This document shows positions 57,364 through 64,000 of a DNA stretch of 64,000 nt, one piece after another; positions within the stretch are counted from its first letter, which is position 1, and each line of letters begins with the position of its first letter. The stretch covers positions 798,116 to 862,115 of the forward strand of contig NZ_HE978531.1 in the NCBI RefSeq assembly GCF_000311745.1, in the 5' to 3' direction. The DNA comes from Anaerococcus obesiensis ph10 (GTDB lineage: Bacteria > Bacillota > Clostridia > Tissierellales > Peptoniphilaceae). A program made the position numbers and the translations under genes. The notes under the pieces were generated by a model. It was not told the origin of the DNA. It did not search any database and saw only the letters and a list, made by a program, of their open reading frames with translations.

Positions 57364-57981
57364 CTATTTTTTTACGAAAACCTTATTATTTTTTATGTAA
57401 AATAAATCATCACAAAAATCTTTTACTGATTTTATCAAAATTTCGTGTTCTTTTTCCAAAACATTTTTTGCTATATCATCGATTGTATCTTCTTGATTAA
57501 TTTTTACAATTTCTTGATAAATTATTGGGCCATCATCTGCATCTTTTGTAACAAAATGAGTACTTGCTCCAGTAAATTTCACTCCTTTTTCATAGACTTT
57601 TTCATGAACCTTTCTTCCATAAAATCCCATCCCACAAAATGATGGTATAAGGGATGGGTGGATATTAATAATTCTTGACTCAAACTTGTCAATTATTTTT
57701 TGAGGTAAAATTTTAAGGTAGCCTGCAAGAACAACAAGATCGATTTTTTCTTTTATTAAAGTATCGAGCAAAATATCATTATCTTTGCAAACCAATGTTT
57801 TAATTGAAGCATTTTTTGCTCTTGTAAGCCCGTAAGCATTTTCTTTATTTGAAATTACTATAGATATTTTCCCATTAATAATTTTATTTTGGCACGAATC
57901 AATTATAGCTTGAAGATTTGTTCCTGAGCCTGAGATCAAAACTGCAATTTTTTTAGAATTTGAGGTCGATTTTTTCATCAT
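57364..57981 (-). CDS. purN: Phosphoribosylglycinamide formyltransferase
   Basis: Folate-dependent transfer of a formyl group to GAR. 205 aa: [48 protein letters not shown] with catalytic Asn-His, and [13 protein letters not shown] with the Asp. Starts 29 bp inside purM; two adjacent ATG codons are possible, with GGAGAGG upstream. Confidence 0.96.
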   Translation of the reverse strand: MMKKSTSNSKKIAVLISGSGTNLQAIIDSCQNKIINGKISIVISNKENAYGLTRAKNASIKTLVCKDNDILLDTLIKEKIDLVVLAGYLKILPQKIIDKFESRIINIHPSLIPSFCGMGFYGRKVHEKVYEKGVKFTGASTHFVTKDADDGPIIYQEIVKINQEDTIDDIAKNVLEKEHEILIKSVKDFCDDLFYIKNNKVFVKK

Positions 57982-58978
57982 TTTCTATAACCTCTCCAAG
58001 ATCTAAAAGCTCATCTTCATCAATTATTTCTTTAACTTTTTCAATATCATTTTTATCGACTGCAAAAACAAGTCCAACGCCCATGTTGAAGGTTTCGTAC
58101 ATATCTTTTTTGTCAAGCTCTCCCCATTTTTCTAATAGTGAAAATATTTTTGGAAGAGGAATATTTCTCACATCAATTTTTGCACAAAGTCCATCTGGAA
58201 TCATTCTTGGAATATTTTCATAAAATCCACCACCAGTAATATGGCTTAGGCCATTTATTTCAATTTTTTCAAGAAGATCTAAAATTTCTTTCACATAAAT
58301 TTTGGTTGGTTTTAATAATTCTTCTCCAAGACTTGTATCAAGTCCTTCAATTTTTTCATCTAAAGATAATTTTTCTTTTTCTAAAACAATTTTTCTTACA
58401 AGAGAATATCCATTTGAATGAATTCCTGAAGATTTTAAACCAAAAATATGATCGCCTTTTTTAATTTTTTGTCCAGTAATTATTTTTTCTTTATCAACTA
58501 TTCCCACACAAAATCCTGCAAGGTCATAGTCATTTTCCTTATAAAGACCTGGCATTTCTGCAGTTTCTCCGCCAATCAAAGAAGAATTAGCTTGAAGACA
58601 GCCATCAGCTACTCCTTTTACAATTTTTTCCATTTTTTCTGGAACAAGTTTGCCACATGCTATATAATCTAGAAAAAATAAGGGCTTTGCTCCTTGGCAA
58701 AGAATATCATTTATGCACATTGCCACGCAATCAATTCCAATTGTATCGTGCTTGTCCATCATCTGAGCAAGCATAACTTTAGTTCCAACTCCATCTGTCC
58801 CTGAAACCAAAACTGGATTTTTTATATTTAAATTTTCCAAACTAAATAGACCAGAAAATCCTCCAAGTTTGCTCAAAACATTTTCTGATTGAGTTTTTTC
58901 TACTAATTTTTTTATAAGTTCGACTTCTTTTTGACCGTTAGCTACATCAACTCCAGCGTCTTTATAATTTATTGGCAT
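57953..58978 (-). CDS. purM: Phosphoribosylformylglycinamidine cyclo-ligase
   Basis: Makes AIR from FGAM. 341 aa with [45 protein letters not shown] and [13 protein letters not shown]. One base after purF. The step before it needs PurL/PurQ/PurS, none of which is in this cluster. Confidence 0.97.
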   Translation of the reverse strand: MPINYKDAGVDVANGQKEVELIKKLVEKTQSENVLSKLGGFSGLFSLENLNIKNPVLVSGTDGVGTKVMLAQMMDKHDTIGIDCVAMCINDILCQGAKPLFFLDYIACGKLVPEKMEKIVKGVADGCLQANSSLIGGETAEMPGLYKENDYDLAGFCVGIVDKEKIITGQKIKKGDHIFGLKSSGIHSNGYSLVRKIVLEKEKLSLDEKIEGLDTSLGEELLKPTKIYVKEILDLLEKIEINGLSHITGGGFYENIPRMIPDGLCAKIDVRNIPLPKIFSLLEKWGELDKKDMYETFNMGVGLVFAVDKNDIEKVKEIIDEDELLDLGEVIENDEKIDLKF

Positions 58979-58979
58979 T

Positions 58980-60263
58980 TTATATCCTTTCTAAAGGGTT
59001 ATATCCATTAAAACAATTTTCGTAATATGTTTTATTTCCACAAGCTTGTCTTAATCCTTCTAGGGAAATAAATCCCAAAGAATCTGCTCCTATAATTTTT
59101 CTAACTTCTTCTACACTTCTGTTGTTGCTAATTAAATGATCTTTGTCTGGCACATCAAAAGTAAAAGTTTCTTCTTTTATCACTTGAGGAGATGCAATCC
59201 TAATGTGGACTTCCTTTGCTCCTGATTCTCTCAAAATTTCTATTACTCTTTTTATAGTATTGCCTCTTACAATAGAATCATCCACAAGAACAACTCTTTT
59301 TCCTTCAATAAGATGTTTTATTGGATTTAATTTTATTCTTATTCCTTTTTTTCTCATTGAATTTGTTGGAAGAATAAATGTTCTATTTATATATCTATTT
59401 CTTACTATTGCTCTTTCGTATTTTATATTTGATGCACGCGAAAATCCAACAGCTGAAATTAATCCACTATCAGGACTTCCAACAACTATATCTGCATCTA
59501 CAGGATGTTCTTTGTAAAGAATTTCTCCCATTTTAATTCTTGCATCATAGACGCTAACCCCATTTATTGAAGAGTCAGGTCTTGCAGTATAAACAAAATC
59601 AAAAATGCAAGGAGAATTAGAAAGCTCTTTTGCAAAATAGGATTCTTCTCCATTATCGTCAACTATATAAATTTCTCCTGGTTTTAATTCGTGACAAAGT
59701 TGCCCATCAATTGATTCAATCACACAAGATTCGCTTGCAACTATATAAGAATCTTCTTTTTTACCAACGCAAAGATTTTTAATTCCATAAGGATCTCTAA
59801 TCGCAATCATCCTATTTCCATTTACGAGAATAATAGAATATGCTCCCTTTAAATTATTTATAAATTGTATAATTTCATCTATATTATTTGAATTTAATTT
59901 ATTTACAACATCTTCAGGACTTGTTTCATCAAGAAATTTTCCATCAATTGCAATCAAATTTTTAAAATTTGAATTTTCAGGATAAAATAACCATGGCATA
60001 GGCATAAGAGATTTATCATCTTCAGCAAATCTATATTTTACATAACCAAGACCAACATTTCCTGCAAGAGTTGAAATATTATCTAGGCTAATATTATTGG
60101 CAATTTCTCCCTTACCTCTAATTTCTGATAATTTTTCATGAGCAAGAAGTGATATTCCCATTGACTCTTGACCTCTATGTTGGATTGCATAGAGGCCAGA
60201 GTATAATTCGGGAAAAACATTTTTATATTTCTTTTTTGAAAATATTCCTACAATTCCACTCAT
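58980..60263 (-). CDS. purF: Amidophosphoribosyltransferase with altered glutaminase site
   Basis: First committed step of purine synthesis, PRPP to phosphoribosylamine. 427 aa, shorter than the usual 470-505. The PRPP domain is intact: [20 protein letters not shown] and [20 protein letters not shown]. The glutaminase domain is not. The start reads MSGIVGIF with Ser where the catalytic Cys is expected, GYVKYRF has Lys in place of Arg, and the oxyanion NGN site reads [14 protein letters not shown] is kept. It would be unable to use glutamine by the usual mechanism; ammonia-dependent activity or another role is inferred. The purE overlap (4 bp) excludes an upstream start. Confidence 0.9.
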   Translation of the reverse strand: MSGIVGIFSKKKYKNVFPELYSGLYAIQHRGQESMGISLLAHEKLSEIRGKGEIANNISLDNISTLAGNVGLGYVKYRFAEDDKSLMPMPWLFYPENSNFKNLIAIDGKFLDETSPEDVVNKLNSNNIDEIIQFINNLKGAYSIILVNGNRMIAIRDPYGIKNLCVGKKEDSYIVASESCVIESIDGQLCHELKPGEIYIVDDNGEESYFAKELSNSPCIFDFVYTARPDSSINGVSVYDARIKMGEILYKEHPVDADIVVGSPDSGLISAVGFSRASNIKYERAIVRNRYINRTFILPTNSMRKKGIRIKLNPIKHLIEGKRVVLVDDSIVRGNTIKRVIEILRESGAKEVHIRIASPQVIKEETFTFDVPDKDHLISNNRSVEEVRKIIGADSLGFISLEGLRQACGNKTYYENCFNGYNPLERI

Positions 60264-60742
60264 TTATTTGCCTTATATTCATATTCAGAATTATCTATAG
60301 TTTCTTTCATTTTTATTCTCATATCCTTTAATTTTTCTCTTAAAGAATCATATTTTATTGCAAGAATTTCTGTAGCCAAAATTGCAGCATTTTCTCCTCC
60401 TCCGATTGCAACAGTTGCAACAGGAACTCCACTTGGCATTTCAACTGTAGAAAGTAAAGCTTCAAGTCCACCAAGATGAGATGATTTTGCAGGAATTCCA
60501 ATTACAGGTCTTGTTGTTAACGCTGCAATAACTCCAGATAAGTGAGCAGCTTTTCCTGCAATTCCAATATAAACTTCGCTTTCATTTTCGCTTTTTTCTA
60601 CATATTCTTCTAAACTTTTTAAAGCTCTATGAGCAGAAATAACCTTAACTTCATAATCAATTCCAAATTCATTTAATTTTGAAACAACCTTATCAGCTAT
60701 CGGGCTATCAGATAAAGAACCCATGATTATAGATACTTTCAT
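60260..60742 (-). CDS. purE: 5-(carboxyamino)imidazole ribonucleotide mutase / AIR carboxylase
   Basis: 160 aa: MKVSIIMGSLSDSPIADKVV, VISAHRALKSLEEYVE, IAGKAAHLSGVIAALTTRPV, MPSGVPVATVAIGGG. No purK is present in the cluster; the protein may be a class II-like enzyme carboxylating AIR directly with CO2, or purK lies elsewhere. The class call is inference. Confidence 0.94.
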   Translation of the reverse strand: MKVSIIMGSLSDSPIADKVVSKLNEFGIDYEVKVISAHRALKSLEEYVEKSENESEVYIGIAGKAAHLSGVIAALTTRPVIGIPAKSSHLGGLEALLSTVEMPSGVPVATVAIGGGENAAILATEILAIKYDSLREKLKDMRIKMKETIDNSEYEYKANK

Positions 60743-60754
60743 ATAAACTCCTTA

Positions 60755-61435
60755 TTAAAGTCCTAAATATTTTGACAATTCCATTGGTTCAATATAAGTT
60801 CCATCTTTATAAACTCTCATATTTCCACCAGAAACTTCATCAATCAAAACAACTTCTCCAGTTGAAGCAAGTCTTCCCCATTCAAATTTTATATCGTATA
60901 AATCAAGACCATATTCTGCTAAGATATCCTTTACAAGTTTTGCAACTTTTTTATTTTCTTTAATAATTTCTTTATATTCATCATGAGATAAAATATTTAA
61001 TTCAACTAAAGCGTCTTCTGTAATAAGTGGATCTTCACGGTCATCATCTTTTAAAGTAATTTCAGAATAAGCATCAAGATCTTGTCCTTCACTTGCATAA
61101 AGACCATATCTTCTCATAAAAGATCCAACTGCTTTAAATCTTGTAATAACTTCTAAACCTTTTCCAAAAACTGTACATTTTTCAATTTCCATAAGATTTT
61201 TATCAAGGTCCGCTCCAAGATAATGAGTTTTTACACCAGCCTCATTTATTTTTTCAAAGAAAAATTTAGAAACTTTTAGACACTCTTGACCAGCGCCTTC
61301 TTTTTCTCCAGCAACTTGATTTCCACCAGTATCAAATACTCCATCAGTACCAGTCATAGTATCCTTAAATAAACAAAAATATTTTCCATCATTTTCAACC
61401 AAATTTTTTGTCTTACCTTCGTAGATTGTATGCAT
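60755..61435 (-). CDS. purC: SAICAR synthetase
   Basis: 226 aa: YEGKTKNLVENDGKYFCLFK, VITRFKAVGSFMRRYGL, DDREDPLITEDAL and LIDEVSGGNMRVYKDG. First gene of the operon, directly behind the riboswitch, with AAGGAG before the ATG. Confidence 0.97.
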   Translation of the reverse strand: MHTIYEGKTKNLVENDGKYFCLFKDTMTGTDGVFDTGGNQVAGEKEGAGQECLKVSKFFFEKINEAGVKTHYLGADLDKNLMEIEKCTVFGKGLEVITRFKAVGSFMRRYGLYASEGQDLDAYSEITLKDDDREDPLITEDALVELNILSHDEYKEIIKENKKVAKLVKDILAEYGLDLYDIKFEWGRLASTGEVVLIDEVSGGNMRVYKDGTYIEPMELSKYLGL

Positions 61436-61445
61436 TTTTTTCTCC

Positions 61446-61612
61446 TTAAAAATTTTTACAAAAAATAAGCCCAGAAGGACAGGCTACGAAACCTATCCTC
61501 CTGGGCTTTTGTCCCTCTGGTGTAATACTAAAAAATATCCGTACCGCTCGGTCTTGAAAAAAACAGATCCCTAGGTACACTTTCGCCCATTTCAATGAGC
61601 CTATTCTTCGTT
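61446..61612 (-). ncRNA. PRPP-type (ykkC class) riboswitch of the pur operon
   Basis: Read on the minus strand, it contains GGCGAAAGTGTACCTAGGG, AGACCGAGCGGTAC and ACACCAGAGGGACAAAAGCCC, the conserved blocks of the ykkC RNA family. Upstream of a purine operon this fits the PRPP subtype (2b). The last GCCC also begins the terminator hairpin at 61468-61507, so ligand binding should free the transcript from termination (ON switch). Confidence 0.85.
61468..61507 (-). terminator. Riboswitch-controlled terminator before purC
   Basis: Stem AGCCCAGGAGGATAGG / CCTGTCCTTCTGGGCT with an 8-nt loop, then TTATTTTTTG on the minus strand. The 5' arm overlaps the aptamer's GGGACAAAAGCCC element. Confidence 0.85.
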
Positions 61613-61619
61613 CAAATTC

Positions 61620-61648
61620 ATAATACCAAGGTAAATTTTAATTGTCAA
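61620..61648 (-). promoter_or_regulatory. Promoter of the pur operon
   Basis: Minus strand TTGACA (61648-61643), 17 bp, TATTAT (61625-61620) with TG before the -10. Transcription would start at about 61613, at the 5' edge of the aptamer. Confidence 0.85.
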
Positions 61649-61744
61649 GAAAGTTTTTTGATAAATTTTAATATTTTTCATTTACGACTTGTAATTCATT
61701 ATATTTATAATAAGATAATATTAATTATGAATAAAGGAGCAAAA

Positions 61745-62326
61745 ATGTCAAAAATAAAAAATATTATTATAGCAATTCTTTTAGCCGTTTGTTTATTGTT
61801 TTCATTCAATTATTTTTCTTCAAAAAATGAAAATAAAATAGACAACAAATTAATAGAAAATAGAATAGAAAATGCAAAAGAGCTAACAAGTTTAAAATAT
61901 TCCTACACAAATATGGGACAATTTGAAAATTCAAATAAATTTTATGGCTACGATATACCATTTACCCAAAAGAAATTTATAGTTTCTTATGATGGAATGA
62001 TTTCTTGTGGAGTAGACCTTGAAAAAATGGACGTAAAGGTTTCAGGAAAAACAATAAATATAAAATTACCAAAATCAAAAATTTTATCCCACGAAATTTA
62101 CGAAGATTCCCTAAAAATTTTCGACCAAAAAACATCAATTTTTAATCCAATTAAAGTTGAAGACTACAATGACTTTGCCAAAAATCAAAAAAAATCAGTA
62201 GAAAAAAGAGCAATAGACAAAGGAATCTTGATAGAAGCCAACAAAAAATGTGAAAAAGCAATAAAAGATATAATCAACATAGACAATAGTCTTGAAGATT
62301 ATACAATAAATATACAATTTAAATAA
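61745..62326 (+). CDS. DUF4230-like membrane-anchored protein
   Basis: 193 aa from the ATG with AAAGGAG upstream; the frame is open further 5' but through the divergent riboswitch region. One N-terminal hydrophobic helix (KNIIIAILLAVCLLFSFNYF) followed by an external domain. The pattern SLKYSYTNMGQFENSNKFYG, VSYDGMISCGVDLEKMDVKV and the C-terminal helix resemble DUF4230. No function known. TTACGA-18-TATAAT upstream (about 61682-61711). Confidence 0.7.
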   Translation: MSKIKNIIIAILLAVCLLFSFNYFSSKNENKIDNKLIENRIENAKELTSLKYSYTNMGQFENSNKFYGYDIPFTQKKFIVSYDGMISCGVDLEKMDVKVSGKTINIKLPKSKILSHEIYEDSLKIFDQKTSIFNPIKVEDYNDFAKNQKKSVEKRAIDKGILIEANKKCEKAIKDIINIDNSLEDYTINIQFK

Positions 62327-62346
62327 GGGTTCGCCCTTATTTTTTT
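62322..62346 (+). terminator. Terminator after the DUF4230-like gene
   Basis: AATAAGGG-TTCG-CCCTTATT followed by TTTTT; the stop TAA lies in the stem. Only 4 bp before the next promoter. Confidence 0.92.
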
Positions 62347-62350
62347 GTGC

Positions 62351-62356
62351 TATAAT
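62351..62356 (+). promoter_or_regulatory. Extended -10 promoter of the deoxyribosyltransferase gene
   Basis: TG-C-TATAAT immediately after the preceding terminator. An ATG at 62363 lies 6 nt after the box, and a second at 62378 behind AAAGGTGG. Confidence 0.65.
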
Positions 62357-62377
62357 ATACTTATGAAAGGTGGTAAT

Positions 62378-62887
62378 ATGAAAATATATTTAGGTTGTGA
62401 TTTATTTACAGAAGGACAAAGATGGCAAGCACTAGAAATTCAAAAGGCACTTCAAAATGAATTTTCAGATATAGAAATTTATAATCCCGCTCAAAATTTA
62501 GAAATAAATGATAAAGATGCAGGCTTTACATCAAATTACGATATACTATTAGCAGACTACGAAAGACTTAAAAATGCAGATATATTAGTAGGATTGATGG
62601 ACACACAAGATTTAGGCCTTGCAGCAGAGATGGGAATTGCATTTGAAAAAGGTCTTCAAATTTTTCAACTCTACACAGATATAAGACTTGGAGGAAATGA
62701 CAAAGAAGATAAATTTCCACCAATGAAAAAAGACATATTTCAAAATGATTTTTTATATATAAACAAACTCATAACAGGACTTTCTTACGTAGATAAAAAT
62801 GGAAATAAATTCAAAAAACCAAGAATTTATAAGAAAAAAGAAGAATTGATTGAAGATTTAATTTTGTATATAAAAGAAAATAAATAA
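62378..62887 (+). CDS. Nucleoside 2-deoxyribosyltransferase family protein
   Basis: 169 aa starting MKIYLGCDLFTEGQRWQALE, with DILLADYERLKNADILVGLM and a QDLGLAAEMGIAFEKGLQIF helix: the catalytic Glu-containing region (AAEMGIA) of the family. It exchanges bases between deoxynucleosides for salvage, or hydrolyses nucleotide substrates. Preferred start at 62378 behind AAAGGTGG; an upstream in-frame ATG at 62363 could be used on a leaderless mRNA (5 more residues). Neighbouring pur genes make a nucleotide role plausible. Confidence 0.88.
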   Translation: MKIYLGCDLFTEGQRWQALEIQKALQNEFSDIEIYNPAQNLEINDKDAGFTSNYDILLADYERLKNADILVGLMDTQDLGLAAEMGIAFEKGLQIFQLYTDIRLGGNDKEDKFPPMKKDIFQNDFLYINKLITGLSYVDKNGNKFKKPRIYKKKEELIEDLILYIKENK

Positions 62888-63025
62888 GACTACAAAATTA
62901 GCTATTATTTTTTCACAGAAATTTTAAGCTAAGAATTTATATTTAAAATTGAACTTTCTAAAAAAAATTATCAATTAATTTTTCCTTTAAAGTAGGCTCT
63001 TATTTAAAATTCAATAATTTCGATA

Positions 63026-63076
63026 AAAAAATGAGTATCAAACCAAGTCACAAAGACAAGTTTGATACTCATTTTT
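63026..63076. terminator. Bidirectional terminator between the transferase and the surface-protein gene
   Basis: 17-bp stem AAAAATGAGTATCAAAC / GTTTGATACTCATTTTT with a 16-nt loop, T-runs both ways. The 130 bp before it hold nothing recognisable. Confidence 0.92.
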
Positions 63077-63108
63077 GAATTTTTAATTTTTTAAAATATT
63101 AAATTTTA

Positions 63109-64000
63109 TTATTTTCTTTTGCTTTTAAATAAGCCTAGGCTTGATGCTCCTAATAAGCCCAAAATTGCTGAAAGGCTACCAACTCCTGTTTGTACATTTT
63201 CTCCAGCATTATTTACTTTATTGCCTGTATTTGCTGTGTTTGTTGTATTTGTTGTATTTGTTGTACCAGTTTTTTTATTTTTTCTGTTAGGATTTTTTTG
63301 GCTTGGATTTTGTGGTTTTTGATTTGCCATATCGTCTATGATTTTTACTAAATCACTATAAAGTTCATCAAAAGTTATTTTATCTTTTGCAAATAAGTAT
63401 ACTTTTGCTAAAAATGCCTTATCTCGTTTAGTTGCTTCCATAAGCTCTTCTAAATTTTTTGCTTTTCCAACTCTATCCAATTCTGCTTTTAAATTTTTTT
63501 CATTTTCGGGTGTTAGTTCAAATCCAAGTGTCTCTCTAATAGAGTACATAATCCAAGTTTTTATTACTTCAAAAGAGTCTTTATTTTTATAAACTTCACT
63601 CATTTTGAATTCTTTAGGTTTTACTTTCTTTTCGTCTTTTGGTTTTTCTTCATCAGTTTCTGGATTTTCTTTTTTGTCATCTGGTTTTTCTGTTTCGCCG
63701 TCTGGTTTTTCTGTTTCGCCATCTGGTTTTTCTGTTTCGCCGTCTGGTTTTTCTGTTTCGCCATCTGGTTTTTCTGTTTCGCCATCTGGTTTTTCTGTTT
63801 CGTCATCTGGCTTTTCTTCTCCGTTTTCATTTACTGGAGCTTTCTTTATAGTGATTTTTTCATTTACTACAGCTGATTTTTCTTCTGCTTTTACATTTTC
63901 ACTTGTTTTTACTGGCTCTTTTAAGGCATTTTCTACTGATTTTTCTTCATTTGCTTTTGCATTAGGAATTAATAAGCTTACTCCTAGTGCCAAGGCTAGG
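63109..64000 (-). CDS. Repeat-containing cell-surface protein, 3' part (runs off the right edge)
   Basis: The frame is open through the window end; residues near it (LALALGVSLLIPNAKA) look like the end of a signal peptide, so the start lies beyond 64000. Mature part: Lys/Glu-rich N-end, then ETEKPDG heptads (63677-63815), a helical domain (about 140-225 of the visible part), Asn/Thr-rich spacer TTNTTNTTNTANTG, and the tail NVQTGVGS followed by a hydrophobic stretch and KSKRK. This resembles wall-anchoring signals but with QTG instead of LPxTG. Possible adhesin; ligand unknown. Confidence 0.82.
   Translation of the reverse strand, partial: LALALGVSLLIPNAKANEEKSVENALKEPVKTSENVKAEEKSAVVNEKITIKKAPVNENGEEKPDDETEKPDGETEKPDGETEKPDGETEKPDGETEKPDGETEKPDDKKENPETDEEKPKDEKKVKPKEFKMSEVYKNKDSFEVIKTWIMYSIRETLGFELTPENEKNLKAELDRVGKAKNLEELMEATKRDKAFLAKVYLFAKDKITFDELYSDLVKIIDDMANQKPQNPSQKNPNRKNKKTGTTNTTNTTNTANTGNKVNNAGENVQTGVGSLSAILGLLGASSLGLFKSKRK
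63677..63815 (-). repeat. 21-bp tandem repeat encoding ETEKPDG
   Basis: Six to seven 21-bp units, nearly identical, alternating only gcc-gtc versus gcc-atc at one position. The ends are more diverged (PDD variants). Such in-frame repeats change in number by slippage without breaking the frame. Confidence 0.9.

Noticed and set aside
61595..61744. 50 extra N-terminal codons for the DUF4230-like gene
   Set aside because: They would be read from within the divergent riboswitch and promoter; the ATG at 61745 has AAAGGAG and begins directly before the membrane helix.
63621..63851. Long open frames on both strands through the ETEKPDG repeat
   Set aside because: A 21-bp repeat unit keeps every frame without a stop open; only the frame with signal peptide, helical domain and anchor tail is real.

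Overview
The window reads as chromosomal DNA of a very AT-rich (roughly 28% G+C by eye) low-GC Gram-positive anaerobe. Evidence: a PolC-type replicative polymerase, a rimP-nusA-ylxR-infB-rbfA operon, AddAB instead of RecBCD, NfnAB-type oxidoreductase subunits, Fur-family zinc control, ykkC- and yjdF-class riboswitches, and a surface protein ending in a QTGVGS/hydrophobic/KSKRK tail. Gene content suits Tissierellia/Peptoniphilaceae (Anaerococcus, Peptoniphilus, Finegoldia, Parvimonas, Helcococcus), but the genus cannot be fixed from this sequence. No rRNA, tRNA, CRISPR array or intact insertion sequence was found.

Layout. 1-4.4 kb: translation/transcription operon rbfA-infB-ylxR-nusA-rimP (minus) with a hairpin in its leader. 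4.5-5.4 kb: an EamA transporter. 5.6-13.4 kb: polC-ispG-rseP-cdsA-uppS (minus; replication, isoprenoids, membrane proteolysis, phospholipid and undecaprenyl synthesis). 13.5-17.1 kb: plus-strand pseudouridine synthase, ComM-like ATPase and a frameshifted GspE/ComGA ATPase. 17.2-19.9 kb: a less AT-rich islet of three promoter-gene-terminator cassettes (TfoX-like, YjdF with its riboswitch, MGMT-like), two of them separated by near-identical 142-bp repeats. 20.0-25.6 kb: mnmA, cysteine desulfurase, a YdbC/PC4 protein, msrA, split ThrE exporter and a membrane J-protein. 25.7-29.8 kb: ABC exporter and divergent nfnAB. 29.9-34.9 kb: TetR-MMPL-heptad-repeat secreted protein operon with two operator palindromes. 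35-39 kb: pdxR/pdxS, aldo-keto reductase, SDR. 39-50.7 kb: DNA-end repair operon yaaA-sbcD-sbcC-addB-addA. 50.7-53.8 kb: znuA-znuC-znuB and divergent zur. 53.9-56 kb: dicarboxylate symporter and orphan RmlD. 56.1-61.6 kb: purC-E-F-M-N-D behind a PRPP-type riboswitch. 61.7-64 kb: DUF4230-like protein, nucleoside deoxyribosyltransferase, and the 3' part of a repeat-rich surface protein.

The most notable observations are: a PurF whose glutaminase residues, including the N-terminal Cys, are replaced; four genes each broken by the equivalent of one lost A in an A-run, two of them exactly on an A AAA AAG heptamer; the repeat-bounded cassette islet; a znuC with no ordinary start codon for its full-length product; and genes whose ATG lies 6 nt after a TG-N-TATAAT promoter, implying leaderless mRNAs.
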